Assembly: GCA_000310025.1 (NCBI GenBank)
Contig: FN649757.1
Location: forward strand, 868,316 to 932,315
Origin: Ectocarpus siliculosus
Lineage: Eukaryota > Sar > Phaeophyceae > Ectocarpales > Ectocarpaceae
Length of the DNA: 64,000 bases
Direction of reading: 5' to 3'
Shown here: positions 52,044 to 63,843 of the stretch, one piece after another
How positions within the stretch are numbered: position 1 is the first letter of the stretch
Layout: each line of letters opens with the position of its first letter
Program-made: the position numbers and the translations under genes
The notes under the pieces: model-generated
What the model saw: the letters and a program-made list of their open reading frames with translations, nothing else
Databases searched by the model: none
Told to the model about the DNA's origin: nothing

Positions 52044-53404
52044 TTATGTTTTATTCCATACTAGAATATGCGTAGAATTATTCATTGTCTTTTCTTTTCT
52101 TAAGAGTAACGGCGTGTTCCCGAACGCAGCCAATGACCGACTCTGTTCACTCAGTGGAAACTCGTTCAACTCCCGGTACAGGTCCTCCGTGATCCCTTCT
52201 ACCATGTCTTCGCTTCCCGCTCCTGGAGCTACCACCTCCATGAGCCTCATGTACCTCCACGCCGTCTTCGGGTTTTTCCAATACGGTCTCTGCATGATTG
52301 TAAAAAGGGATTCTCCGGCAAGAGACCTCGAAATGTCCCCCCCTGCCCTAAACGAATGCATCGAAAACTCCTGCTCCAAACCGACGCCTTTCGCGTAATT
52401 TTTCAACATTGCTGTCATGTATGCAGCCGTCACTGGCCTTGGCTCCCTTTTCGGCTTCTTTCCCGTCTTACTCGCCGAAATGCCCGAGAACAAATAGCCG
52501 GTACTCATGTCCCAACCCACACTTCTTCCTATGTCTATGTAGCGCTCTACCGCACTAACAGGGCACAAAGGCAGACACTCCGAATCGTATTCCACTGATA
52601 ACACTTGATCCGCCCCATCTCGCTGCGTCTTCCCCCATCGGAAATTGAAAATCATTCCGCTCTTGCTGGGTAACCGCAGTATACGTTGTATGAGCGTGTT
52701 TACCAACTCGTCTGCCCTCTTCGTCGTACTAAACGCTGCTGTGAAGGAAGCTATATCTCGGGCCAAGGTTACCCTCTTCTCCGCCGATGTTGTAAAATCG
52801 AGCTCGGCCCTTAAAGGAACCAGTATCTGATGCAAATAGCTGCGCAAGATCGCTGGCGCTTGTTTAACGAGTACCCCTGCTTGCTTTCGCTGCTTCGTTG
52901 TAAATCGCATGTACTGTGTTACCAGCTCGGTTCTCACTGGGTTTCCTGTTCGTCGTTGGCTGTCCCAATCGTGCGTGCCCCCCAACTCCTTCTCGAATGC
53001 CACCGCCAATTTTGACACGAGGTTCGTTCTCAGAGAACTGTGGGCATACCTCTTGGTACAGGCTCCCTGCTCGGTTGAACAGGCGTCTAAGGTTGAGGTG
53101 CCGACCGCTTGACATTCCCTTGCGTACACTACCGTACGCTTCCTCTTGCCGCAGGCATCTAACCAGCAATAGTCAACGATATCTCTTGGCTGAGGTTCCG
53201 TCATAGACACCACACGCCCTGTTTTTCGCGACTGAAGAACTGCGTGTATGTAAGCATTGTCGCACATCTGCTCCACATCGCCGGGGTGTCTACCGTTGCC
53301 TCCTTGAATTCTCTGTATCTCTTGGCTAGAGCGGCCTCGTCAATGTGGAACCGACTGTAGAATTCTGACCCGAAACTGTACACGCCTTCGCGCACCATTG
53401 GCAA
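52044..53404 (-). pseudogene. Tyrosine recombinase of the DIRS/Ngaro-type element
   Basis: The main open frame (53276-52044, 410 codons) has the catalytic set of tyrosine recombinases: an Arg in TTKRADEL (residue 187), HSFR (His307, Arg310), an aromatic YWKNP at the third-helper position, and the nucleophile in AWRYMRLM (Tyr342). The N-terminal part (FYSRFHIDEAALAKRYREFK) lies in another frame up to 53404, so at least one frameshift breaks the gene near 53240-53280. The domain joins element ends to target or circle junctions without target duplication. Catalytic residues are intact, the start is not. Confidence 0.88.
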
Positions 53405-53637
53405 TACCTGTATCGCTCATCGTTTTCACCTAAACATTCTGAGTGCGGGCTCATAACTCTTGATCGTGCTGGTGTCACTTCGATCAAGTGGTCATGGTTG
53501 ATGGATATCCTCGGTTTTGTTGTTGTTGGCCTGTACCAGACCACCACCTCTCCAGAATAGTCAAGATGAGCCTCGCCGCTGTTTACAACCCCCATAGCGC
53601 CTGATACACACATTAACGTAACACAATAATCATGCAA

Positions 53638-55890
53638 TTATTTATCGGCGAAGTTCACCTCCACCGCTCGCATCGCCCACCGTTGAAAAGCAAAGGACAC
53701 CTTCCCTCGCTGCTGATGGTGCATTCGATAGAATACGGATCCCTCTGCTTGTTCGGCTATCGTGTAAGACCGTATTGTGGCGTCTGCCAACATCGGATAC
53801 CAGGTGTGTTGTTGGTCTGGCACTATCACAACCGCTCGCGCTCCACACTCTGCCTTGCGTTGTAACACCACTCCTACCATTGCCGTTGGTGGAAAACAAA
53901 GACCAAAGCAAGCCCTCTCGGAACCCGGCAAACACCTCAAATCCTGACTCAACACATCACTGCCTGCGCAGCCCTCATTGTAAAACCTCGAGTAAAATCG
54001 TAGCTGGATGTCGCTTCCTGGTATATTTTGTGCCGATGCCGCTGTGGCCATCAAATCCATGTCGAAAGGTCTACTAACCCACCGCCACAATTCTGCGAGT
54101 TTTTCTTCCTCCAACCGAACGTACGCATCTGCGCCTGGACGAGACAAATCGTCCGCCTCTGCGTTCGCCTTCGAACACACCCACTGTACGTTGAGGGTGA
54201 AATCCGCCTTCACTTGTAGCCAAAACAACTTTGCCACAATCTCGTGCAAACGCCTGTTTGGAGACTTCCCGTTCCTCAACGCGTAGAAAAGAGCTTGATT
54301 GTCTTCATCCAGGACCAACGTCGAACCTTGCACCTTCGTTGGTCTTTGCTGACAGTACAAGGCCAGGAGCTGTTGAATCGCGTACGCGTCTTGCTCGTTA
54401 ATGTGCTGCGGTGTCCAATCGTCTGGGAATCACCCGCTACGCGAAATACTACTTCGCCTGGACATCGAATCAAACCGCCCCATCCGGTCGACGATGCGTC
54501 CGACGCACCCACTATCGTCAGCTTTTGGTGCCATGCCGCGTACCACGCTGCTCCGTTCATCTTCTCTCGTACCTCCAACCACTTCGCCATCTCAAAGCGC
54601 AGACCGCCGTTCTTGGGGACGTCAATGTCCATCTTTCTCTTCCGTCCGCCGTTTCTCTGAAACATTCCGATGTGCTTGTACGTGTGGTGCGTATATAGAG
54701 CTGCCGCTGGACACGCGACTGACATGCTCGTACACTTCCCTGCGGGCTTTTCCAAAGCCTGAAACGAAATAACTCTTCGTGTCAGTGCGTCGGTGAGAAT
54801 TGTCTCCAACTTAACTAGTTTTTCTTCCGGAATAAAGAACTACTTCCCTTGAGTTGCAGACCACTCCTAAACAGATCAGTCGCCTCGAGATCACATTTTG
54901 GTATGGACAGAAAGTACCCCGCCTTGTAAAACACGGTCATGACCAAGTATCCTGCTACCCTGCCGGCCTGCTTCTGCTGCACTGGCTCCAATCCGCGAGT
55001 GGAACCGAAGTTCGTGAAATAAAAATCGTCGATCCACGTGAGTACTGGGATGCCTTTTGTCCTTAAGTGCCTCGACACCACCGCCGAAAAAGAGTGGTAA
55101 ATACATGGCGAAGAGCACCACCCCAAGCACAGGGTCGTAGACACGAAGTATCTGCCACCCCACTCGGAAACCAAAGTACTGCCATGATTCCTTCGCCAAC
55201 GGTACATGGTGAAAACCCGACTTGTGGTCGCACGCCATCTGGAAAGCTCCTGTCCACGCGCCTTGTGCTACCTTTCCTACCGCATCCATCTTGAAATGAT
55301 TTTTTCTACCCATCAGGTTGAGCCAACGTGCGTGTAAGAATGCTCGTGGTTTGGACTCCTCGACTCCGAGCGGCATCACCATGTGCGGTTTGGGCGTTTT
55401 GAAACGTCGGCTACTTCCTCCCACGGCGCTACCACTCCGCTCTGCACGTACTTTTCCACCTGCTCATCGACAAACCTGTGAACACCTCCGGCACATGGTT
55501 CGGGAGCTCCACTGACGTCAACTCCGAACCGTTGTACTTCTGTCCTTGAAATTCCCTTTCCGTATCGAAACGTTCTCTGATATCCACACCTCGTAACCAC
55601 CTGAGGTACATAGCCCGCTCTTCGTCGTCGCAGACTGTTAGAATCTCGTCCTGCCAAAACTGTGTATGGTTCGAAATGTGTCCTGGAACGAAGTCTTCTT
55701 GGCGCCATACCGGAGCTTGGTCCGGCGTGACGGGGGGTTGTTCGTGCTGTAAAACGTCCTGCAATAGGTCGACATCCGGGCGCTGAACGCGTCGCTCGCT
55801 ATTTCCGCCATCTCCAACGGAACCGGTACGAATTTTCGCTACGCGTCGTGCTCGCTCTCGCAGAAAATCATCTGCCCCTGAACCCACCTG
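53638..55890 (-). pseudogene. Reverse transcriptase and RNase H of the same element
   Basis: The order is HISNHTQFWQDEIL (N-terminal RT region, about 55670), CDHKSGFHHVPL (motif A, about 55230), LCLGWCSSPCIYHSFSAVVS (motif B), VLTWIDDFYFTN (motif C with IDD), GYFLSIPKCDL, then RNase H with GASDASSTGWGGLI, LVLDEDNQALFYAL and ADDLSRPGADAY, ending FDMDLMATAASA. The parts lie in at least four frames. The GFHHV and IDDF motifs are characteristic of DIRS-group RTs. A DNA N-methyltransferase domain is not recognised, which would favour Ngaro/PAT over classical DIRS. Confidence 0.88.
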
Positions 55891-56428
55891 TCATATTGCA
55901 TGTCAGGCCTTTTGGTTGTGCCTTGACGTCCGCCTGACCGTTCTCGATCTTGTAGCGAAATATTAACTATCTAGCTAGCCAAGCGCCGCGACCAAAGTCC
56001 AAGCCAAGAAAGGGCAAGGTTCAGAGATGCCAAAGATTCACTATGCCAGCAATTTTAACCTACGGGCCATCGTAAATATCGTGTGCACGAAAAATAATTG
56101 TGTCGCTTCTTCTTGTGTGAACCACTGTGTGATGTGACTCTATGCGGTGCACGCGTACAAAGTAGATCTCGTCGTGCACGACCTGCGTGCGTCGTTTGGT
56201 GTGTCGAGGTTCGCAGCACCTTCCCCTGACCGACCTGTAGCCGGCTGGGGCCGCTGTGGTTCGCAAGCCTCCGCATGCATTCTCTCATTCTCTCATCATT
56301 CCTCTTCATTCATTTTTTTTTCGTTTTTTTCGTGCGCGAAGTGAACCGCCAAACAAACATAGGACCAGTGTTGCCGTACACCAAAACCATCCCTTCGTCG
56401 TACTACCTGCCGACGTCATGCCTTGTAC

Positions 56429-57250
56429 TTAATTTGGGCAGTCACGCTTGGCGTGCTCCACATGCCGCACTTGAAACACGCATGCTCCGGGCACGACCTG
56501 AAAGAATGGTGACGGGTTTCCCATCTGCGAGCACCTACCACAGACAGCCGCATCGCCTCTCCCTGCTCCTTTACCACCTCGGCCACCCCGACGGCTCCTG
56601 CCGAAACAACGACCGCTAACCCTATTGTGCGACGGCCCGTAGTGCCCGGCTCCCCCGAAACCCCTGTGCGTGGGCTGTCCGTACTGTTGCGGAACCGAGG
56701 GGAAAGCGGGTGCTACTGCATGGAACGCCGGCGCTAAAGACAGTGGTTGCATGCCATCCGCCATCAAGCCTCCACTAACGGCCGCCCAAACCACCCCAAT
56801 TGGGCTGCTTGGTCAAGCAGCCTGCAAACGGGCCTCTTTGAACTTATTACGCAAGGCCTCATAGTCAACAGCGCTGCTTTTCTCAGATGAAGCAGCCAGC
56901 TCTTGATAAAGCGCCATGCATCCGAGTACGGGGTCCTGTAGTAGCACGGACTGATCTATTATGGCACTCAACATTGCGGTGAACTCGCGCTCCTTCGTAA
57001 ATTGGGTCACGTCTTGACCTGCAAGCTTATCAAGCTCGCGTAGCTCAGCGCTCGTGTGGGTTGTCAGTGTGGCACATCCCCCGGGCCCAATGTGCATCGC
57101 CTTCCGAGGTCCGGAACGTACTCCATGATGCGCGAGAACCTAGTCGACCACTCGTGCCGCATGAAGCACCAGGGCATGCGAAAAAGAACGAGGGAAACAT
57201 ATGGCGTCAGTGAGCGTGCTGTGCAAGTGCGTCGCGACCTGCGCAAAAGT
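56429..57250 (-). pseudogene. Gag-like ORF, 3' part
   Basis: ELDKLAGQDVTQFTKEREFT and a helical stretch ending EALRNKFKEARLQAA (57097-56813) are followed by a Gly/Arg-rich nucleocapsid and a Cys pair CGRC with later CVFQVRHVEHAKRDC (56794-56429). This resembles a knuckle-like nucleic-acid-binding end. Position upstream of RT and composition support Gag. Sequence similarity alone would not. Confidence 0.55.
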
Positions 57251-57259
57251 GTTGTACTT

Positions 57260-58470
57260 TTTTCAACGTACCGGTGCTTATGGGGAAAATCGAGCGAAAG
57301 GAGAGCCTTATATCACTCGCCCACCTCTTCGACACATGTACCCTGCGTCGTACGTGCGCCTGTACTGAGCTAACGTGCATTCGCCCGAGTCGAACTCGGT
57401 GGCCATACTCGCTCGCCTGTGTGCATTACCGGGCTAACGATTTCGCACGTACGCATACCGCCGTATGTACCCCCACCGGGTCTGTGCGTGTTCGCCCCTC
57501 GTGTCTAACGCTCGTCAATCGCGCCTTATGCCTATGACGAGCAATGACGCGAAACCTCGCTATGTGTACCCTTGTATGTGCGTGCTTCGACCATATACGT
57601 GTGCATGCGCGTGCGGTAACAACTCGCCCCACATCCCGCTGTGCGTAGGCTTGCGTGGGTCTCAATGTGCTGTGAAGTACTTTGTGCGTGCGGGGCCTTT
57701 GCCCATGTTGCACCGTCCGTGCGTACCCTGTGCTCTGTCGTTTGTGCGCGAAAATTTTTCTAGGGACCTTCAACCAGGTTGTACCGTGCGTGCGTACCCT
57801 GTGCTCTGTCGTTTGTGCTCGAATTTTCTTTCCGGTACGGGCGTATGTGCGTGTGCCTCAACTCGTCTACAAAGTGTCTGTCGCCCCTCCCGGGCGCTCT
57901 TACGTCCGACCGTGCACGTACTTGTAATTGAAGGGTTGTGCATTCGCTCCCCGTGTGCCGCCGTGCATATGCATACCCCACGGAAGTACGTACGCCACAA
58001 ACCACAAAGATATATACAACATGCATGTTTTGTTCTTTCTTCAAGCCACTGCTGCTTTGGGTCCGCGGATGAACTTGATCGGCTCGTGGAAAACAAATAT
58101 TCGTGTAGCGTTCGTCAACGTGCTAGCAAATGCAGTCAACGCCTCCTACTTCTACCGCATAACGTCCTATTCGCGTTATCTCGCGCGTGTGACGACATTG
58201 GCAATGCGACTGCTGCAGCGGGGTGAAATGACGATCACAAACCAACGCGCGAGTGGCCCCTCCGGACCCTTAAGAAAAACAACAGGTGCCGCTTGTTCGG
58301 ATTTGAAAGTCACCCAATATTTGAACATGTTCCAACTCGCGCGACGCGAAAAATCAACGATCGAAGACAAAACACACAGACGGCTCTGCCTCACGCCTCA
58401 AACTGTACTGGCTCTTCCTCGAGCAACTGATCGTCGCGCCGGGTGGTATCCCACGCGATATGTATGACGC
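57260..58470. other. Repeat-rich block interrupting gag
   Basis: Non-coding, rich in GTGCGTG/GTACCCTG phrases, with a 70-bp-period duplication (57708-57762 and 57778-57832; GTGCGTACCCTGTGCTCTGT in both). It could be an insertion into the element or a large intron (a GTGAAG donor-like site follows the frame at about 58590 on the minus strand). Confidence 0.45.
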
Positions 58471-58471
58471 G

Positions 58472-59379
58472 TCAGGGCTCGCTTGTCTGACGGTAGTGTA
58501 CGTGAGCCGAACAGCAGTGCGATGTGCCGACCTCGAGCGACAGGTCTGGTATACATGAGCAAGTGAGCGAAGATGCTTTGCCTTCACCTAACTCGCGCCG
58601 AATGCGCCTCCCTTCAGGCAGGCCGTCGCAAACCCTCACCTGCGCCTGCACCGACACCTTGAACAACGGACGATCTCCGCCCGTGCTGTCTCCTGCTGCC
58701 ATCCTCTTGGAGGGCTCTCCCGCCAACGAACTGCCAGCCGCTCCTTCCGCCCCATCCGTGCGGGCCCGCTTTTTGGCGCCCTCCTCGTCCTCCGGGTGGC
58801 TCCCAGGCGCTGCTGCGGGCCCTGAAGTCGCGGCCGTAGCGGTGGCTGCAGAAGGTGTAGCGGCTGCCGTGGTGGCTGCAGCTGCGGGCGTGGGGGGGAG
58901 GCGGGCGCGCCGGCGGCCGGCGCGGGGGCCGACGGAACCACGGGCTGGGTCGCAGGGGGAGCTGACGAATACACAGACGGCAAGAAGACAGCGTCGGGAA
59001 GAACGCGGAGGTCCCCGTGGTTGACCCGCTTGAAGAGGTACTCGAGCGTGGCGTGGAGCAGAGCAATCTTGGCGCGCGTGAGGATCTCCGCTCCGCTGCC
59101 GCCCGCGTCACGCGCTGTCGACCACAGATCCAGAAATATAGGCTTGGGTTCGTAGTCGTGCGCGTCGACCAGTGGTTGGAAGACCGTGATCAACACGGAC
59201 AGGTTTTTCGTGTCCGCGCACGACCTCGGCCCGGGAAACACCCCCACGCGCTCGAGATCCATGACGCGGGAGTCGCCGCGCTGCACCAGGATGGGATCTT
59301 GGACGACGGTGTAGGCCGCCGCTGCCGCAATGGTGGACGCGGCCGCCGGATCGGCGGTCATGCAAGCCGGCGAAGACAT
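58472..59379 (-). pseudogene. Gag-like ORF, 5' part
   Basis: From ATG 59379: MSSPACMTADPAAASTIAAA, VVQDPILVQRGDSRVMDLER, LDLWSTARDAGGSGAEILTR, AKIALLHATLEYLFKRVNHG and a long Pro/Ala linker. A frame change near 58740 leads to MAGEPSKRMAAGDSTGG and VSVQAQVRVCDGLPEGRR. It is the first ORF of the tyrosine-recombinase element, 157 bp inside A1. Called Gag by position and composition only. Confidence 0.5.
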
Positions 59380-59535
59380 GGCGACCCTGCTGTAGACACG
59401 GGAGACAAAAGAAAAGACGCTGCGGCAGCAACGCGCGTCGACAGACGCAAGACGGCAATTGTGGCGTGCGCCGCGCTGCTACCAAGCCCCGGGTGTCACA
59501 CAGCCGGGGCGCCCCTGACGAATGAACTGCTGCAA

Positions 59536-59692
59536 AACGTGCTGTCTCTTTCCTCCTGTTTGCCGTGTCGGCACTAGGTTGCCCAAAGAAGTGGGGATAA
59601 AAGGCACCCCAGTGGTACGTGGGCTTGTGTGTGCGAACGTTCCTGGAAAATGTTTGGAACATTTCCCGGACCGGTCTTCGTAATACTAATTT
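59536..59692 (-). repeat. A1 split direct repeat (element 5' end)
   Basis: Matches 51769-51925 along its length (CTCCTGTTTGCCGTGTCGGC, GGTTGCCCAAAGAAGTGGG, GTTCCTGGAAAATGTTTGGA). Its outer edge GTAATAC marks the 5' terminus. Confidence 0.88.
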
Positions 59693-59695
59693 CCA

Positions 59696-60398
59696 GGAAA
59701 TCTTCAACGAAATGCTTGTGGTATCCACGAAATGTGCATAGTACGCGACTAAAACTTGATCTATCTCTATCTATCTACCTTTCACCTGTGAAAGACAGGC
59801 AGGGATATTATGTACTTGTAGTGGCACACCGCACAACAAACGTACGTAAACTCTCTACGGTTCATCTGTATACGGTAGAGTGTATGGGCTACGGCAGCAT
59901 CTTCAATACTACGGTAGAGCGTCGTTGACAGTAATACAGGAGACAAAAAGAACTTGCAGTTTTCCGTGAGATGTGCATGCCGATGCATGTTCGAAAACTC
60001 AAAGCACAAGCCAGCTTTGGCGTACCACAACAAATACATTAACTGTATGTCACCCTGTTCAATTATTTCCTACAGCAGCAGTAGACCTGTACTTGCCACT
60101 TGGAGGGTGTGTGTATTTCAGGCATACATACGTTGCCGTGTGCACGTACGTGAAGACACACGATGCACGTTAGGGCTTGGAGAAGGTGACGACAGCAGTC
60201 TGTCGATATCTAGTTGACACCACGGCACAATGACACAATAAAATCCGCCGTCGGTGCTACACATAGCAACAACTTCAACGTGGTGGTCGGTCATGGTTTA
60301 TGAGTTGACGTTCTCCAAAATCTCGTCCAATGCGCTGCGTGATTCTTTGAGGTGACAGTCCCTACCGTAGACGCGCCCGGATGCAGGATATTTAGTCG
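59696..60398. other. Gene-free stretch
   Basis: A short CTATCTCTATCTATCTACC tract begins at 59760. No recognisable gene. Confidence 0.35.
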
Positions 60399-60662
60399 TA
60401 CGGTGCTGTAACTTGGCTCGCCCTTGGAGTCCAGAGCTCGCGACACTGTGATCGTGAGATTGGTACGCCCACGTCGGCGAAGACGGCCGAAAAAATGTTT
60501 AAACCGCATTTAAAAACCATTAAAACCGATTTACCGCACCGCAACGTCTAGCTCAATGACTGACATAGTGGTTGCGTGCATTCACCGTGCTGTAACTCTG
60601 CTCGCTTTTGGAGTTTCGAGCTCGCGACAGGGGGGCTGTGATCCAGAGACTGGCCCGCTCCC
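60399..60662 (+). repeat. Direct repeat of ~75 bp, 186 bp apart
   Basis: CGGTGCTGTAACTTGGCTCG, TTGGAGTCCAGAGCTCGCGA and CTGTGATC (60399-60470) recur as CCGTGCTGTAACTCTGCTCG, TTGGAGTTTCGAGCTCGCGA and CTGTGATC (60585-60662). Confidence 0.75.
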
Positions 60663-60991
60663 GCGGGCAGCACCCGGCGGGAAAAAAGTCTCAAGGCGAC
60701 CGCGAACTGATGCATCGAAAAAAAACGTCTTGCTTTTAGAGTGCAACAATGGTTGAACTCTTGCGTCTCAGGCTTTCGACACAATTGTAGTTAAGTCTAT
60801 GCTGCTGGTTCTCCTTTTTTTGGTGAAGTGAACAAACGGTGAAATGGTTTTCGGTTTGTTTTTCGCATCACTCTCACCAAAGTTGTCGAGCTCAAGCACA
60901 CTCCTACGAACCACGTTCAAAGCTCCCTGTGAATCGTGACTTCTGCTGCTCTACGTTTTTGTACTCGCGGCATATACATTCACACAGCAGG

Positions 60992-61167
60992 ATGGACATC
61001 GGGACAGAGACACCTCAACTGGTTGGGTGGCCATTTGACGAAGGCCCAGTCGAACGCAGCAGTAGTGCTGAACAAGAATATGGTAATAGTAACACCACCA
61101 GCAACGACGGCTTGAGCGGAGAGGTGCAGCCGGCCGCGATATCAGAGGGCGAAGATAGCAAAAACAG
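60992..61167 (+). CDS. Candidate first coding exon, acidic N-terminus, product unknown
   Basis: ATG at 60992 (context AGGATGG) opens MDIGTETPQLVGWPFDEGPV, ERSSSAEQEYGNSNTTSNDG and SGEVQPAAISEGEDSKN, an acidic, Ser/Asn-rich low-order stretch. It ends at the textbook donor CAG/GTGAGT (GT at 61168). A 65-codon frame downstream (61588-61785; FNCKHKIQGQPLKD) vaguely resembles a BED-type zinc finger and might be a later exon of a hAT-like gene. That link is speculative. Confidence 0.42.
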
Positions 61168-61171
61168 GTGA

Positions 61172-62345
61172 GTTGTAGTAATGCCCGGTGTCGTATCTAT
61201 GTACATGGGTGGCGTCGAATTATGGTGTGGCTTGTGACTGCCCATAAGGGAGAATAGAGGGCTCCGGTGTCGCATCGAAGGTACCGAGATCAAACACGGA
61301 ACGACTGACAGAAGAACGAATGAAATGAACGTGGCTGGCTGAGGCACGAATCAGAGTGCTAGTGTTCAGTGTTGTACAAACACTGCTGCTGTGCGTGTTC
61401 TTATTACGGTGCACGTTGTTGAGGCCGTTTCGTAGCACCGAGCACCGACCGACCTTGCCTAGCGAAATTTTGTAGACACAGCAGTAGGATCCGCCGCTGC
61501 TGTTTTGCTGTTTGCGCGCGCTATCAACTGCTGTCAACTGCCAATTCTGCGTGTATCAAGGGCATAAGATGAAATGCCTTTGGTTTTGTGGAGAATCTGT
61601 TGTTCAACTGCAAGCATAAGATCCAAGGACAACCATTGAAAGATACATACCATCCGTTAACCAGCTCTCTCAGCGGTGAATCTAGGGGGAGCAATTGCTG
61701 TCCTGTTTTCCGGCCAGCGCGTTGGCACTGCTGCATCGATGCTGCTGCCGTAAGTAATGTATGTTTATATTTTTGCAGCGATTGACGTGGTGGATGAATG
61801 TCCACCCACAACTCCCCAATCACCATCTCGGGCGGTTAATAATTGTGTCTCCTTGTTTGTGTGGACTCTATGCACGAGGCCCAAAACTCTTGATTTTGAG
61901 AAGGAAAAACCCCAATCATCGCCCATCTCGGTGCTGTCATCCGCCCCCCCATTTTTTTCACCTCACGCTAGCGATTATCATGCCAAAACAAGCGAAGACA
62001 GATACTTCACTCCCTGTTTATCTTCGTCTACCCTGTGTGCCTGTTCAACTAAAAATACACCTTTCGTTATTACATACACGTGTTTTTCATGCACCAGCCC
62101 GGGACTCACCTGACCGTAAACAGGGAGATTGCTTGTTTGTTCCACCGTCCTCTCCGAGGGTAACCCCAAAGCACGGATTGAATACTTTATCGCATATGTT
62201 TGCTTAATCAATTTTGCTGTGTACGTAGACTACTGGTACTTTCCCTCACGTGGAGGCGGTGGCCGTACCCCCTCTGTTTGTTGTGTGTAGTTACGACTTC
62301 GTGCTTTTTTCGTCACCTGCTTTGTACAAATGCGATTTGTTTCAC
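61172..62345. other. Stretch without firm genes
   Basis: Contains the 61588-61785 frame mentioned above and a 29-nt GTAAGT..TTTTTGCAG unit (61750-61778) that has intron-like ends but is too short to rely on. Confidence 0.35.
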
Positions 62346-62410
62346 TCTGGAGAGATTCGAACACACAACCTAGAGCCAGGAGATGTGTACGAGGATACTA
62401 TCCCAATGGC
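62346..62410 (-). repeat. tRNA-like relic with B box
   Basis: The minus strand reads TGGGATAGTATCCTCGTACA, then CTGGCTCTAGGTTGTGTG and TTCGAATCTCTCC. An A-box-like block and a B box are about 30 nt apart, but neither the T stem nor the acceptor pairs. Probably the head of an old tRNA-derived retroposon. Confidence 0.3.
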
Positions 62411-62837
62411 AACACTCAGCCGCGGTTATTGTTTAACCGAGCTTCGTGTATGGTACACAATTAACTTTACAATCGAGATGCTGAAGGGGCGGCCGTTCTC
62501 TCTCGCGATGAACAGTGAAAGCATATTGTGGCGAGCACAGCAGCAGAGTAGAGCAGCGGGAGAACAAAATAAAGCTCCCGCTTGGTCTTCCCTTCCTCCT
62601 GCAATACTTGATGACTTCGGCTGGTGCGTCCTACGATACCGAAAGGTGCAGTCTGACCGGCAGGCGGAATAGATGGGAGACGAAATCACGCATTTGTATC
62701 GTATATTTTTCTTTGTCGGCCCCTTTCGTTTTCTGACGACCTTCGCATGACAACAATTTGGTCCGGTTCCTGCCCTGTCTCGGACGGGATACTTTGTCGG
62801 CGAAAAATGAGAGTATTTTCCACCATTAGATTGTCTT

Positions 62838-62992
62838 ACCGTAAGTGACGCAAGATAGCACACTCACAGAAGAGGGCATAGCACACCCCCAACACATCTC
62901 TCCAGAAAAGCACACCCCGTGGTGTTTTTTTTTTTTACTCAGAGAAAAACGCCAATTTATCACACCGGTGACGTAAGATAGCACACCCCCTA
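62838..62992 (+). repeat. Two direct copies of the MITE end sequence
   Basis: ACCGTAAGTGACGCAAGATA (62838) and CCGGTGACGTAAGATAGCAC (about 62965) are in the same orientation. Each is followed by CACACYC. Between them is AAAGCACACCCCGTGGTG and an 11-T run. Confidence 0.6.
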
Positions 62993-63342
62993 AAGTTACG
63001 CCGCATTTCCAGTCACGGAGCCTGATTATGGTGGCTGGTGGCAGGTTGCACGAATGTGCACAGCCCGACGTGCAAACACGAACAGGGCACACAAGCTGGT
63101 ATGCACACAAACTAGGACAATACAGAGGTTGAGGACGTAGACAACCCTCCTGACACAACCCTGCTGGAAGTGACGTCTGTCGCTCACACGGTGCCATCAA
63201 CATCTGCCTGCGCCGGCACCTCCACGGGCGACCACATCATTTTTCTCGAAGCAACCCGCCGGCAAGCCGAACGATGAGACTCCATCAGCACCTCCCACCA
63301 CCGCAAGTGCTGCCAAAGCCCGCTCAACAGGAGCGTCCGCCG

Positions 63343-63428
63343 AGGCCCGCACAACATCGTCGGTTGAGGACCGGACAACATCGTCGGTTGAGGACCGGAC
63401 AACATCGTCGGTTGAGGACCGGACAACA
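63343..63428 (+). repeat. 24-bp tandem repeat, about 3.5 units
   Basis: CGGTTGAGGACCGGACAACA followed by TCGT repeats without change at 63361, 63385 and 63409, with a diverged unit before. 24 bp keeps the frame (GPQPTMLS on the minus strand), but no larger ORF supports a protein. Confidence 0.92.
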
Positions 63429-63570
63429 GAGTCTGCTGAGTGTTTGTCTCACCCCGCTTCATTTATCACACCCCTTCAAGGAACGGTGGAGCAGGTAGAT
63501 ATGTTATCACGGCCGCTTGGCATATCACATCCCCCGGTTGCGGGCTCCGTCGGCGTGCACTTTATCACAC

Positions 63571-63679
63571 TGGTAACACAAGACAGCACACCCATTCCAG
63601 GAAAGCACACCCGGTGATGGAGTTTTTTAAACTCCAAAATATTATCACCAGGATGTGCTGTCTTGTGTCACACACGGTA
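63571..63679 (-). mobile_element. Foldback MITE, copy 2
   Basis: The reverse complement of 7689-7796 in block order: ACCGTGTGTGACACAAGACA, GCACATCCTGGTGATAAT, TTTTGGAGTTT, CATCACCGGGTGTGCTTTCC and TGGGTGTGCTGTCTTGTG. The outer ends are inverted repeats. Confidence 0.78.
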
Positions 63680-63843
63680 TTCGACCTCAGGAGTTTGACC
63701 CATCTCCCTGCACCCGCTGAGAGCAGCGCTCCCTTCGGGTTCATCAGCACTCCTGAACGGTTGGAAATGACCAACTCAAAATCCACGACTTTTCCTCCAC
63801 GAGATCCCCGACGGTGTCCCTCCGGGGCTCTCCCTCTTCCCTC

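Larger units (their letters stand above)
51532..59695 (-). mobile_element. Tyrosine-recombinase retrotransposon with split direct repeats
   Basis: About 8.16 kb on the minus strand. Order along the element: A1 (59692-59536), gag-like ORFs, RT and RNase H, tyrosine recombinase, B1 (52011-51923), A2 (51925-51769) and B2 (51622-51532). A1/A2 and B1/B2 are direct repeats. B1 abuts A2, just as the two element ends would abut in a circle, and the shared core is AATAC/ATAC. This is the PAT/Ngaro form of the DIRS order, which integrates through a circular DNA and a recombinase rather than LTRs and a DDE integrase. The ORFs carry several frameshifts, so it looks inactive. A 1.3-kb repeat-rich block interrupts gag. 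Confidence 0.9.

Noticed and set aside
61750-61778. 29-nt intron (GTAAGT to TTTTTGCAG)
   Set aside because: The end signals look real, but the length is below what I would accept without transcript evidence.
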